Of a DNA stretch of 64,000 nt, positions 17,612-26,905 are shown piece by piece. The notes below the pieces were generated by a model. The model had not been told where the DNA came from. It saw nothing but the letters and a program-made list of their open reading frames with translations, and made no database searches. A program made the translations under genes and the position numbers. The DNA lies in assembly GCF_000019845.1 (NCBI RefSeq), contig NC_010581.1, positions 2,919,501 to 2,983,500 on the forward strand. The letters run 5' to 3'. Numbering within the stretch: the stretch's first letter is position 1; each line of letters starts with the position of its first letter. This DNA comes from Beijerinckia indica subsp. indica ATCC 9039. GTDB lineage: Bacteria; Pseudomonadota; Alphaproteobacteria; Rhizobiales; Beijerinckiaceae.

Positions 17612-18652
17612 ATGCAAATACGTTTCCTAACATACATGTCGATCGTAGCCTTATTGTTTTCAAGTACGACACTTACGGCGGATCCTTTACGCAATCACGT
17701 CAAAGACAAGTTCGCTGTTATCCCCCACGAACCGCCCAATTTGCCCGGCAATCCGACGACGCCGCAAAAACTGGCATTGGGCGAAATGCTGTTTTTCGAT
17801 CCGCGCCTTTCGGTCAGTCATTCCATAAGCTGCGCGAGTTGTCATAATCTGAGCCTCGCCGGCACGGATAATCGCTCGCGCTCTTTGGGTACAGCCTGGC
17901 AGCAAGGCGGTCGGAATGCACCGACGGTTCTGAATTCGGTCTATAATTTCGTCCAGTTCTGGGATGGACGTGCCGCTGATCTCGCCCAGCAGGCTGGAGG
18001 GCCGATCCAGAACCCGGTGGAAATGGGGTCGACAGAGCAGAAGACCGTGGATGTCCTGAAAGGTATTCCTGGCTATGTCGATGCGTTCAAAGCCGCTTTT
18101 CCGGATCGGGACGATGTCATCACCTTCGACAATGTCGAGAAGGCCATAGCCGTATTCGAGACCATTCTCACCACCCCCGATGCACCTTTCGATCGCTGGT
18201 TGCGCGGCGATGACCGGGCTTTGACTCAAGACCAGAAAGAAGGTTTGCGGCTCTTCGTCGACAAGGGCTGTTCCAATTGTCATAATGGCGTCAATATTGG
18301 TGGTGGGACCTATGATCGTTTCGGTGTGGTGAAAGCGCCTTCCTCGGACATTCGGCCCCCGGATGATCTCGGACGTGGCGCGATCACGCATTCGGTAAGC
18401 GATAATTATGTCTTCAAGGTTCCGACGCTGCGGAATATCGCCTTGACGGCTCCCTATTTCCACAGCGGTCAGGTCTGGGATCTGCGGCAAGCCGTCAAGA
18501 TCATGAGTGACGTTCAGCTCGGGGTACAATTGACCGATACGGAAGCCAATCAGATCGTTGCTTTCCTGAATTCCCTTACGGGCCGGCCTCCCTTCGTCCC
18601 CGCACCCGACCTGCCGCCGACAGTTACAACGACGCCCCGCCCCGTTCCTTAG
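17612..18652 (+). CDS. Di-haem cytochrome c peroxidase (CcpA/MauG family)
   Basis: A 346-residue periplasmic peroxidase that would reduce H2O2 with electrons from c-type cytochromes. A Sec signal (FLTYMSIVALLFSSTTLTA) is followed by two haem-binding CxxCH motifs, Cys74-Cys77-His78 (CASCH) and Cys220-Cys223-His224 (CSNCH), and by the family blocks LGEMLFFDPRLS, GGRNAPTVLN, FWDGRA and the C-terminal PTLRNIALTAPYFHSG. GGAAGAG precedes ATG 17612. It is followed by a damaged iron/manganese transporter gene, so an oxidative-stress or metal context is plausible. MauG-type protein-modifying activity cannot be excluded. Confidence 0.92.
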   Translation: MQIRFLTYMSIVALLFSSTTLTADPLRNHVKDKFAVIPHEPPNLPGNPTTPQKLALGEMLFFDPRLSVSHSISCASCHNLSLAGTDNRSRSLGTAWQQGGRNAPTVLNSVYNFVQFWDGRAADLAQQAGGPIQNPVEMGSTEQKTVDVLKGIPGYVDAFKAAFPDRDDVITFDNVEKAIAVFETILTTPDAPFDRWLRGDDRALTQDQKEGLRLFVDKGCSNCHNGVNIGGGTYDRFGVVKAPSSDIRPPDDLGRGAITHSVSDNYVFKVPTLRNIALTAPYFHSGQVWDLRQAVKIMSDVQLGVQLTDTEANQIVAFLNSLTGRPPFVPAPDLPPTVTTTPRPVP

Positions 18653-18710
18653 CCAGGTATTTGCTCCCGTTGTCGGATTGCTTTTCACTGTGCGACACGA
18701 GTGCTTTTCC

Positions 18711-19402
18711 ATGAGTCGCTTACATAAAGAAAGGCACCTTGTCGGGCGAATTGGATGGCTGCGCGCCGCCGTGCTCGGCGCCAATGACGGGATCATTTCG
18801 ACGGCGAGCCTAATCCTGGGGGTAGCGTCGGCAGAGGCCTCCGCAAGCAATGTCCTGCTGACGGGCGTGGCTGGCCTGGTCGCCGGCGCCATGTCCATGG
18901 CCGCGGGAGAATATGCCTCGGTCAGTTCACAATCTGACACCGGAGCACGCCGATCTCTCGATAAGCGCGAACTCGCGAGCGATACAGAGTTTGAGAAGAA
19001 GGAACTGGCTCAGATTTATGTCTCCCGAGGCGTCGAGGCCGGTCTAGCCCCCAGGTTGCGGAGCAGCTTATAGCCGAGGACCCATTGGGCGCACATGCCA
19101 GGGATGAACTCGGCATCTCGGAGATTACCACAGCGCCCCCCGTGCAGGCAGCACTGGCGTCCGCAGCGACTTTTTCCGTCGGAGCGGCCGCGCCGCTCGC
19201 GCTTGTCCTTGTTTCGCCATCAAACTTATTGTTGCCGGCTGTCTCAGTTGGTTCCCTGGTGTTCTTGGCCCTGCTCGGCATGATTGGAGCCAGGGCCGGT
19301 GGTGCCGATATCCTGAAGCCGACGATCCGTGTGACGTTCTGGGGGGCACTCGCGATGGCCGTGACGGCTGGGATCGGCGCGATCTTCGGCACGGTTGCCT
19401 GA
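18711..19402 (+). pseudogene. VIT1/CCC1-type Fe/Mn transporter, frameshifted
   Basis: The first part (ATG 18711) gives the family N-terminus: VGRIGWLRAAVLGANDGIIS, LILGVASAEAS, and the cytoplasmic MASAGEYASVSSQSD-like block (MAAGEYASVSSQSDTGARR). Around 19047 a run of five C residues appears to be one base short: reading across it in the next frame restores QVAEQLIAEDPLGAHARDELG, followed by three more membrane helices to the stop at 19402. One missing C in a homopolymer is the whole defect. It may be a true mutation, a phase-variable tract or a sequencing error. If intact, the protein would be a membrane exporter of Fe2+/Mn2+. Confidence 0.85.
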
Positions 19403-19597
19403 GGCCTCGCGCCGATCATAACGAACGGATGGTCGAACCGACCGCGAGGATGAGGTCGGCGACCATCCAGCACCATCTACCGCAATGAGACCCAAGGTCA
19501 AACATCAGGCAAGCTGGGGCTATCGGAGAAGAACGGTATTTATCTGGTAATTTCAAGTTCTCGCACGTCCAGGCGGCAGCGGTTGTCGGATTGCCCT
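19403..19597. other. Short intergenic segment
   Basis: No gene or clear terminator was recognised between the VIT-type gene and the left end of the ISL3 relic. Confidence 0.3.
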
Positions 19598-20953
19598 AAC
19601 CGGGTTCTGTTCCACTTTGCGTGCTGGCAGACATTAATTATGTAGCCGATATCAATAAGCTGCTTTCTGATTCTTGATGCGTGAAAGTGCAAGCATAAGG
19701 TCAGGCTTTATGTGCGATGCAGCATAAACGGTCGAGATCCATGCCCAATCAAGGAAATGAAATTTAACACTCTGTTTTTCCACTTATTTTAAAGCAGCCT
19801 GTATGAAGCATCTGAGCTTTATTTCACAGTTTCACTTACGAATTCAAACGGCATCCTCCGAGCGCGGAGCAGATCAATGCCGGCTCTTCCGTACATCATC
19901 CGCTTTGAGCGTTTTCAAACGGTTGATCTGTCCTTCCGCTTGCCCATTGCTCCAAGGCTGAGTGATCGCGTTTCGGACAGCGGCGAGATCACGCTTCAGC
20001 GTTTTGGCAAATTGCTGCAGAGGGAGAATGGCGGCATGTCTTACCTCATCGAGCCACGTTTCAAGCTTTGAAGGCTCCTTGCTGCGCATAAGACCACGAA
20101 ACCGCATGGTCAGAGCCCGCATGGTGACGAAGCTTGGGGAGGCCTGCTTCAGGACTTTAACCTTGAGTGCTTGACGCGGGGTTAGCAGGCGCGTCGGCTT
20201 CAGACACAGCGCTGCGGCGATTTTTGGCGAGATCTGCCAGCCCGTCACCGGGTCGGTCGCTTTTGTTTCCTCAAGCGAAGGAATTGATGTTGGTGACGCC
20301 TTGATCTGCCTGCTTCCCATACGGCTCAAGCCGCCGCCATTCCACGAGGAAGCGATAGAATTGAGAGCGGCTGCCTGCATTAGCCACGGTGCCGGAGATC
20401 ATGCAATAGATGGCCTCCACACCGGTTTCCGGCCTCCCATTGCTGCTTCAGGAAATCCTTGAAAGAGGCCGGTGATCGGGCCGTAGGAGCGGACCGTGCT
20501 ATGGCTAGTCGGCAGTGCAAGACGGTTCGTGCTCCGACCCAGCACCTGTCGCATGGCCAAAGAGACGAATGATCTTGCCGACCCGTGCAGTCCGTCGGGC
20601 AAACGGAAAGACGGTGGAGATCCTCTCGACGAAAGTCTTGCGCGTGCAGCTCTCGTTGCAGCAGCGCCAGCGTCCCAGTTGCAACGCGATGGCCACAGGG
20701 ATCCCCTGGATGGTAGACCCTGCAGGTGTCTGACGTGCCAATTGTGCCGCATGGTTGAGACCACACCGCAGCCGGGGCAACTGCGTGTTCCGGTTCCGAG
20801 GGCTGAAACTACCCAGCCTTCCTCACGATGGTCGATCGTTTCGACCGCAATGCCAGGCCCGAAGGCCAAATTGATCTTCTTCCGCATGCCCTATATATGG
20901 GGGCTCGGCTCTCCCAAGCCAATCAAGCACGCAAATTGGAACAGAACCCGGTT
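19598..20953 (-). mobile_element. ISL3-family element, degenerate
   Basis: Terminal inverted repeats of about 27 bases with one or two mismatches bound the element: 19598-19624 on the left (aaccgggttctgttcca...) and its complement at 20927-20953. The transposase between them is broken in several places. The left ~140 bases recur at 53627-53770. Confidence 0.8.
19820..20887 (-). pseudogene. ISL3 transposase, multiple frameshifts
   Basis: The N-terminus in one frame (RSCPGCGVVSTMRHNWHVRHLQGLP, the ISL3 zinc-finger region), continuation in a second frame (VAIALQLGRWRCCNESCTRKTFVERI), and a C-terminal block starting about 20250 (PKIAAALCLKPTRLLTPRQA ... QPWSNGQAEGQINRLKTLK) are typical of ISL3/TnpA DDE transposases. 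A last frame change near 19905 is needed to read the terminal MYGRAGIDLLRARRMPF. At least three shifts make it non-functional. Confidence 0.85.
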
Positions 20954-20980
20954 ATCGACCGTCCGACAGTGGAGTTTCCC

Positions 20981-22408
20981 TCAGCGACTCCCCAGTTTTT
21001 TGTCGGTCTCCGAATTGCCCGTTCCGACGGGAATCTGATCATCGGAAGCGGCCTCGTCGAAAGTCACGCCAGACGTCCGAGGTCCGAACAGCCCGATGAC
21101 GGATATTGCCACGATCATGAGCGTACTGATCAGCGCGAAGACTCCCTTTACACCGGTTTCCGCCAGCACATAGGCGATGATGTAGCCGCTGACGGCAGCG
21201 GAGAGCCGGGTGAACGAGTAGAGGAAGCCGACCATTCGCGCCCGGATGCGAGTCGGGAACAGTTCGCTGAGGTAGTTGTGACTGTTGACCGACAACACTG
21301 AATTGCTCAGCGTCAGTCCAATGCCGAACACAACCCAGCCAAGTGGGGCATCGGCGTAGGCAAAACTAAGACCCGCGACGACAGCAAACAAGCCGCTAAC
21401 GATGATCAGATGCTTGCGTTCGAATCTGTCACTGATCAAGCTAAGCAGCAGTGGCGCGGTCGGTGCCGCCAATGCCACGCCTGCAGAGTAGAACAAACTC
21501 GATTTCAGATTGGCACCTTGCGACTGGATCAAGGTCGGGAGCCAGCTGCCGAAGCCATAAAAGGCGATGTTCTGCAGGTTGAAGTAGACCAGCATCATCC
21601 AGGCCATGTGCACCACATGATGCCGTGAAACAAAAACGACGCGCGGTTTTCTCTTGAGGCCTGAATGACTAACGATAAGGCCAGAACCATCATCCAGCAA
21701 ATCGACCACACGGGCCGCCTCTTCCACGCGGCCTTTTTGCGCCAGCCATCGTGGAGATTCAGGTAAACGCCGACGTGCATCCCAGAAGCCGATCGCGCCG
21801 ATCACTGGCATGAAGGTCAGCCATCGCCAACCATCGATACCCAATGGTGCGTGGCCGACGAGAAAAACAGCGAGGAAGGCGGCTAACGGTATTCCGCAAT
21901 ACTGGATGCCCATGGAGATCGCAAAAGCTCTCCCTCGTATGCGGGATGGCACGAGTTCCACAAGGAAGCAGTCGATCGCGACTGCTTCCGCGCCAAGCCC
22001 CACACCTGCCAGAAAGCGCCACAGACAGATTGGGATCACTGAGTTCTGCAGGCCCATCACAAGTGTGGCAATGGCATACCAGATCAGCGATATCGCGAAG
22101 ACAGAGCGGCGGCCGAGCCGATCACCGAAAGCCGAAAAGGCGAGCACGCCAATATATAAACCCGAGAAAGTCGCAAAGACAAAGGTCGCCTGGTCGGCCA
22201 GCCCGAATAGACCGGTTTCGCCAGGGTGAAAGATGTGCGCAGCCACAAGCGCCGCGGACAGCGGCGCGGTTAGCGCCATATCATAGATTTCGAAAAGCCC
22301 GCCGACAGATATCAGAAACACCCAGGTCCACAACCGGCGCGACATCGGTAGTGCGTCGATCCGACGCCCAATACGACCTGCCGGATCGGCCGCAAACTGT
22401 TCAGCCAC
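20981..22408 (-). CDS. MFS transporter, metabolite:H+ symporter type
   Basis: A 475-residue 12-helix major facilitator of the sugar/aromatic-acid porter type. Helix 1 reads LWTWVFLISVGGLFEIYDM, the loop 2-3 motif is GDRLGRRSVF, and helix 4 carries LWRFLAGVGLGAEAVAIDCFLVELVP. The half-way loop has RRRLPESPRWLAQKGR. Translation most likely starts at GTG 22408, preceded by GGGAGGAAG. The last residues (GNSETDKKLGSR) look atypical and lie against the ISL3 end, so the natural C-terminus may have been altered. Divergent from the AtuA-type catabolic operon and sharing a palindrome-rich promoter region with it, it is probably the uptake system for that pathway's substrate. Confidence 0.9.
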   Translation of the reverse strand: MAEQFAADPAGRIGRRIDALPMSRRLWTWVFLISVGGLFEIYDMALTAPLSAALVAAHIFHPGETGLFGLADQATFVFATFSGLYIGVLAFSAFGDRLGRRSVFAISLIWYAIATLVMGLQNSVIPICLWRFLAGVGLGAEAVAIDCFLVELVPSRIRGRAFAISMGIQYCGIPLAAFLAVFLVGHAPLGIDGWRWLTFMPVIGAIGFWDARRRLPESPRWLAQKGRVEEAARVVDLLDDGSGLIVSHSGLKRKPRVVFVSRHHVVHMAWMMLVYFNLQNIAFYGFGSWLPTLIQSQGANLKSSLFYSAGVALAAPTAPLLLSLISDRFERKHLIIVSGLFAVVAGLSFAYADAPLGWVVFGIGLTLSNSVLSVNSHNYLSELFPTRIRARMVGFLYSFTRLSAAVSGYIIAYVLAETGVKGVFALISTLMIVAISVIGLFGPRTSGVTFDEAASDDQIPVGTGNSETDKKLGSR

Positions 22409-22684
22409 AGTCTTCCTCCCATTGGCTCGCGGTCAATGCCATTGTTCGCCGGAACATATTTCGAGAAGCGTAAAGCATCAATCTTGATTGAATTCATCAT
22501 GTTCTGCGCCGTGCTCATAAATATCCCCAAAGCAGCCAAAGCAACTTGCCGTAGACTCGATAAAAAGTGTCAAGATTGACGGATTTCCTTTCGACACGGC
22601 ATTATCAACTCATACGCAATCGATCCCTACACATACGACCTCATTGGTCGCTGCTTCTACATTACAGCGAAGGCCCGTTTTCTG
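22409..22684. promoter_or_regulatory. Divergent promoter region with two related palindromes
   Basis: Two sites share the core TCAATCTTGA: TCAATC-TT-GATTGA at 22478-22491 and GTCAA-GA-TTGAC at 22569-22580, about 90 bases apart. They sit between the MFS gene (minus) and the AtuA gene (plus). The same region, including both palindromes, recurs in a decayed form at 29955-30130. No regulator gene is adjacent; a GntR- or LysR-like protein is possible but not shown. Confidence 0.6.
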
Positions 22685-24094
22685 ATGACCGTGAATATTG
22701 AGATTACCGAACGGCTCGATGAAGCTCGGTTCATTTCCGCGACTGGGGCGCTTGGCGTAGGAGTCCACGAACCGAGCCTCATGGCGGCACTAGAGAGCAG
22801 GCCGCATTTCATCGCCTGCGATGCCGGCAGCACGGACGCTGGTCCCTTCGCGCTGGGCAGTGGGCGAGCTGCTTTCTCACGTGCCGCGGTCAAGAGCGAT
22901 GCCGCCGCCGTGCTTCGTGCCGGGAACAAAGCTGACATTCCCGTGCTAATTGGCTCGGTCGGCACAGCGGGCTCCGACATCCATGTCGACTGGATGATGG
23001 ATATCGTGCGCGAGATCATTGAGGAGCACGGATGGTCGAAGCGCGTCGCCATCCTCAAGTCGCAACAGGATCCCGCCTATCTCGAGGCGCTCTACAATGC
23101 GGGCCGGATCAAGCCGCTGAACCCGGCACCCGAGATCGATGGCGGCGTCTTCGCCCGCAGCAGCCGTATCGTTGGCATGATGGGGGTAGAACCATTGCAG
23201 GCAGCGTTGAAGGAAGGCGTTGACATTGTCATCGCGGGCCGATGCAGTGATCCCGCACTCTTTGCGGCCTTCCCCATCATGCACGGACTGCCCGAGGGAT
23301 TGTCCTGGCATGCGGGCAAGGTGGTCGAATGCGGCACGCTCGCTTGTGAAATGCCTCGCAAGGAGGGGGTCATCGTCGGTACGATCCGGCCGAACGAGAT
23401 GCTGATCGGCCCTGTTGGCGACAATCTTCGCTGTACGCCGCTCAGCATCGCCGCGCATAGCCTTTACGAGAACGGCGACCCATATCTGCACACAGAGTGC
23501 TCAGGCATTCTTGATTTGACCAATTCAAAGTTCGAGCCAGTGGATGAGAAGACCGTCCGTGTCACGGGCAGCGCATTTCGCGACAAGCCGTTCACAGTGA
23601 AGTTGGAGGGGGCCGAGCAACTCGGTTTCCAGAGCGTGATGATCGGCGGCATTCGTGACCCCTATATCATTCGGCAGCTCGACAATTGGCTCGGCAAGGT
23701 TACCGAATACATCCATCGGTCAGTCGAGCATGTGCTCGGCGATCAGATCACCCGCGATCAGTACAGGCTGGTCTTCCATATTTATGGCAAGAACGCCGTC
23801 ATGGGCTCACTCGAGACGGAGCAAACGGCCGGGCACGAAGTTGGGATTGTCACCGAGGTGACCGCCCCTACGCAGGAATTGGCCACGCAAATCGTGAAGA
23901 TGTGCCGCCAGCCCCTACTGCATGCGCCAATCCCGGAGTGGAAGGGCGCGATCACCGGGTTCGCCTGCCTCCACAACCCCGCTGAACTGGAGCGCGGCCC
24001 CATCTGGCGTTTCAATCTCAACCATGTCGCGGAGCCTGACGACTGGCGCGACATGTTCCGTCTTGAAATCGTCCAAATCGGAGGAGCCGCGTGA
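22685..24094 (+). CDS. AtuA domain (DUF1446) acyl-CoA/hydroxyacid catabolic protein
   Basis: A 469-residue member of the AtuA family (DUF1446), named for acyclic terpene utilisation in Pseudomonas. Recognisable blocks are FIACDAGSTDAGPFALGSGRAAFSR near residue 40, VLIGSVGTAGSDIHVDWM near residue 90, VDIVIAGRCSDPALFAAFP near residue 180, and EMPRKEGVIVGTIRPNEMLIGP. The biochemical role of the family is not settled; a hydratase or isomerase-like step on an acyl intermediate is often suggested. The start has GAAGG upstream. The stop overlaps the DUF4387 start (TGATG), the usual arrangement of this gene pair. It is the first gene of a catabolic operon divergent from an MFS importer. Confidence 0.88.
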   Translation: MTVNIEITERLDEARFISATGALGVGVHEPSLMAALESRPHFIACDAGSTDAGPFALGSGRAAFSRAAVKSDAAAVLRAGNKADIPVLIGSVGTAGSDIHVDWMMDIVREIIEEHGWSKRVAILKSQQDPAYLEALYNAGRIKPLNPAPEIDGGVFARSSRIVGMMGVEPLQAALKEGVDIVIAGRCSDPALFAAFPIMHGLPEGLSWHAGKVVECGTLACEMPRKEGVIVGTIRPNEMLIGPVGDNLRCTPLSIAAHSLYENGDPYLHTECSGILDLTNSKFEPVDEKTVRVTGSAFRDKPFTVKLEGAEQLGFQSVMIGGIRDPYIIRQLDNWLGKVTEYIHRSVEHVLGDQITRDQYRLVFHIYGKNAVMGSLETEQTAGHEVGIVTEVTAPTQELATQIVKMCRQPLLHAPIPEWKGAITGFACLHNPAELERGPIWRFNLNHVAEPDDWRDMFRLEIVQIGGAA

Positions 24095-24402
24095 TGCACC
24101 CATTAAGCGAAATCGCCAATCTGATCCGCAGCAAAAACGCCGGGCCTTTCGTCCTCACCTTCGACATCATGCTGTCGAGCGAGGCCGACTATGATCGTGT
24201 GAAAGCGTCCGGGCAGATGACCACGGAGAACTTCGCCAGCCTCTATCGGTGCCCAATCGAAACCGTGCGCTTCTTCGAATGCCGCAACGCGCTTGCGTTC
24301 AAGTTCAGCATCCCGCGACCGATCACTCAAGGCGACATCGGCGACGCGGACATGCATGGTGGTCAGCAATTCGCCCCGTTGATGGGCATCATGATACCAT
24401 GA
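24094..24402 (+). CDS. DUF4387 family protein, partner of AtuA
   Basis: A 102-residue protein with the DUF4387 signature (SKNAGPFVLTFDIMLSSEADY near residue 15, VETVRFFE-like ETVRFFECRNALAFKFSIPRP, and DADMHGGQQFAPLM at the C-terminus). It overlaps the AtuA stop codon, so it is translationally coupled. In many genomes DUF4387 is found directly after AtuA or fused to it, which suggests a small subunit of one enzyme. GTG 24091 is an alternative start three bases upstream. Confidence 0.85.
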   Translation: MHPLSEIANLIRSKNAGPFVLTFDIMLSSEADYDRVKASGQMTTENFASLYRCPIETVRFFECRNALAFKFSIPRPITQGDIGDADMHGGQQFAPLMGIMIP

Positions 24403-24412
24403 GGACGCGAAT

Positions 24413-25459
24413 ATGATCTTGCAGCGCTGGAAACGCCGCCCGGACGGCTCGAACTGGGGCGACTTCGGCCCCGACGATGCCGTCGGCCGACTCAATCTGC
24501 TTACCCCGGAGCGTGTGCTGGCCGCTGTACAAGAGGTGCGGACGGGGATCAGCTTCTGCCTCAGCTTGCCGCTCGACCTGCCAGGAGGAAACGTCGCTAA
24601 TCCGCGCCGTCATCCGCCCAAGCTGGTCGCGACCGTGCAGGATGGCGTGCCCGTCTATAATCGTTCAGGGTCACAGGCGGCCGGCTTTGCCTCAACCGGC
24701 GTGGTGAGCGACGATGCTGTGCTGCTCTACACGCAATATTCGACGCAATGGGATAGCTTTGCGCACATCGGTGCCGCGTTCGATGCTGACGACGATGGAC
24801 AAGACGAGATCGTCTACTATAATGGATGGCGTGCGGGCGAGACTGTCGTGTCCCCTATTGAGAACCCACATGCAGAACCTTGGGCCCGCTTTGAGAACCC
24901 GAACGCCCATGAACTCGGCGTCGACCGACTGGCCGAAACCTGTATCCAGGGCCGCGGCGTCCTTGTCGATCTTCATGCGCTGTTCGGTCGTGAGCGCCAT
25001 TTCGTCGGCTATGACGACCTGATGCGCGCGATGGATGCGGCCAGCACAGTGGTCGAGACCGGTGACATACTCTTGCTTTACACTGGCTACGATCAAGTGA
25101 TTCTCGAGATGGCTGGCCATCCCAAGCGCGAGGTGCTGCATGGCACATGTGCCGGTCTGGATGGCTGCGATGACCGATTACTGCAGTGGATCACCGACAG
25201 CGGCGTCGCTGCGATCGCATCCGATAACCGTGCCGTGGAGTTACTTCCTGGTCGCTGCGTCGAAACAAAGGGCCTATCCGCGCCGTTACATCACCATTGT
25301 CTGTTCAAGCTCGGCATTCCGCTTGGTGAGCAATGGTTCCTGAGAGATCTAGCGAACTGGCTTCGCCAGCACGGTCGTACGCGTTTCTTTCTTACCGCAC
25401 CGCCGCTTCGGCTTCCCGGAGCGGTGGGATCACCAGTGACGCCAGTTGCTACCGTCTAG
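24413..25459 (+). CDS. Cyclase/kynurenine formamidase-like metal-dependent hydrolase
   Basis: A 348-residue member of the PF04199 cyclase family, metal-dependent hydrolases that include arylformamidases and polyketide cyclases. Family landmarks are GDFGPDDAVGRLNLLTPERV near the start, the STQWDSFAHIGA metal-binding region near residue 110 (the usual H-x-G-T-H-x-D-x-P-x-H is changed to Q-W-D-x-x-x-H, as in the longer subfamily), VLVDLHALFG near residue 175, GDILLLYTGYD near residue 215, and PLHHHCLFKLGIPLGEQWFL near the C-terminus. It begins 10 bases after the DUF4387 stop and belongs to the same operon, where it could open a ring or hydrolyse an amide or lactone. Confidence 0.85.
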   Translation: MILQRWKRRPDGSNWGDFGPDDAVGRLNLLTPERVLAAVQEVRTGISFCLSLPLDLPGGNVANPRRHPPKLVATVQDGVPVYNRSGSQAAGFASTGVVSDDAVLLYTQYSTQWDSFAHIGAAFDADDDGQDEIVYYNGWRAGETVVSPIENPHAEPWARFENPNAHELGVDRLAETCIQGRGVLVDLHALFGRERHFVGYDDLMRAMDAASTVVETGDILLLYTGYDQVILEMAGHPKREVLHGTCAGLDGCDDRLLQWITDSGVAAIASDNRAVELLPGRCVETKGLSAPLHHHCLFKLGIPLGEQWFLRDLANWLRQHGRTRFFLTAPPLRLPGAVGSPVTPVATV

Positions 25460-25620
25460 ACGATGGGCTTTGTCCGCTTTCGGGTTATTTGCCTCGCAAT
25501 GGACCACTGACTTTGGACGCAAAGCAGCTACAAGTTCTTGACGTGAAGCAACAGACAGGTTGTGTTGCAGCCTGACATCAGGAGAAGGGTACGTAAGTTA
25601 ACGGGCAGCTTCGCCGGCCG

Positions 25621-26898
25621 ATGCTCGACGAAAGCTGCCTTCATCCGGTTACAACGACTACGCGCTCGTTGGGAAAAGTCACAGTGAATGATGCCAGCCG
25701 ATCCGAACTGATCGACGAACTCTACATGACCGCCCGAGAGGCTGCGGCTGAGTTGGGCGTGACGATCAATACACTTTATTCTTATGTGAGTCGCAAGCGG
25801 CTTCGGACGCGTCAGGTGCCAGGCACGCGCCAACGCATCTATTGGCGGGCTGACATCGCGCACGCCAAGGCCCTTCTCTGGAAGCGCGCGGAGCTAAACG
25901 GTCGCCCTGACAATACGGACATTACCCTGCTCACGCCTCAAGCTCCGTTTTACCGCGGCCGCAATGCGATTGATTTGTCAGACCATATGACACTGGAGGA
26001 AGTGGCGGCGTTGCTCTGGCAAGTCGACGAACAACAGGCATTTGGCGCCGCTACACCGTCTGTACCTGTCGAATTGTCGGGTATGGGTAATTTGCTTTCA
26101 CACGCGATGACAACGGACAAGGCTATCGCACTCCTGCCATTCCTTGAACATGCGAATCCTCGGGCGTTCGATCTCAGCCATATCGGCATGTGCCGGACCG
26201 GGGCTGATGTCTTGCGCTGGTACGCCGCAATCCTCACCGACACCGACCGCCCTTCCAACGAGCCATTGCACGAGCAAGTCGCCAAGCATCTCAAGGCTTC
26301 CGCGGAGGTGGCCGACGCAATCCGGCGCCTGCTCGTACTGTCGGCAGATCACGGCTTTGGTGCCGGCACCTATGCGGTTCGCGCTGTCGCCAGCTCCGGC
26401 GTTACAGCCTATCGTTCTGTACTTGCCGGCCTTTCCATTGCCTCCGGACGAGAAAGCCGCCTTGGCCGCTCCGAAGGCATACGGCAGTTTCTCCACGAGG
26501 TCGCCGATAGCGCGGATCCGCGTTCGGTTGTCGTGCGACGGTTGCGCAAGGGAGAACTCATCCCCGGATTCGATTCACCGCAGCCATACGAGGGTCAGGA
26601 TCCGCGAGCCGAGGCGATGCTGCGCCATCTGGAGAAGATCTTCGGCTCGCACTCGCTGTTCAAGAAGGTCGAGCGCTCGTGCAAAATAGTCGGCGAGACG
26701 CTCGACCTTTATCCCAGCTTCGCGCTCGTGAATATCCTGTTTGGCCAGTTGGTCGGACTTGATCGGCACCGCGTGCTCTATGTTCTTGGCCGGTGCGCAG
26801 GCTGGGTGGCGCATTCCATCGAACAGTCGCAGAGCGGCGACTTCGTTGCGCCATCTGCAACGTATCGTGGCGAATTGCCCGTTCCGACGGGAAACTGA
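25621..26898 (+). CDS. HTH-citrate synthase-like fusion protein lacking catalytic histidines
   Basis: Up to 425 residues (ATG 25621; GTG 25684, 404 residues, is an alternative and neither has a strong ribosome site). Residues ~36-75 form a MerR-like helix-turn-helix (MTAREAAAELGVTINTLYSYVSRKRLRTR), followed by a citrate synthase fold: LSADHGFGAGTYAVRAVASSG at ~240 corresponds to the conserved ADHE..ST block. The two active-site histidines of citrate synthases seem replaced: the SGPLHGG segment reads SGRESRLGRSEG, and the GFGHPLY segment reads PGFDSPQPYEGQDPRAEAM. It therefore may not be an ordinary citrate synthase; a lyase, a different Claisen reaction or a regulatory role is possible. It follows the cyclase gene by 161 bases; its last codons carry the 35-base repeat shared with the MFS gene, next to an IS701 half. 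Confidence 0.75.
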   Translation: MLDESCLHPVTTTTRSLGKVTVNDASRSELIDELYMTAREAAAELGVTINTLYSYVSRKRLRTRQVPGTRQRIYWRADIAHAKALLWKRAELNGRPDNTDITLLTPQAPFYRGRNAIDLSDHMTLEEVAALLWQVDEQQAFGAATPSVPVELSGMGNLLSHAMTTDKAIALLPFLEHANPRAFDLSHIGMCRTGADVLRWYAAILTDTDRPSNEPLHEQVAKHLKASAEVADAIRRLLVLSADHGFGAGTYAVRAVASSGVTAYRSVLAGLSIASGRESRLGRSEGIRQFLHEVADSADPRSVVVRRLRKGELIPGFDSPQPYEGQDPRAEAMLRHLEKIFGSHSLFKKVERSCKIVGETLDLYPSFALVNILFGQLVGLDRHRVLYVLGRCAGWVAHSIEQSQSGDFVAPSATYRGELPVPTGN

Positions 26899-26905
26899 TC
26901 ATCGG

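Noticed and set aside
22685..24094. Assigning the AtuA protein to terpene degradation
   Set aside because: None of the other atu genes (geranyl-CoA carboxylase and so on) are present, so the name of the family is not evidence for the substrate.
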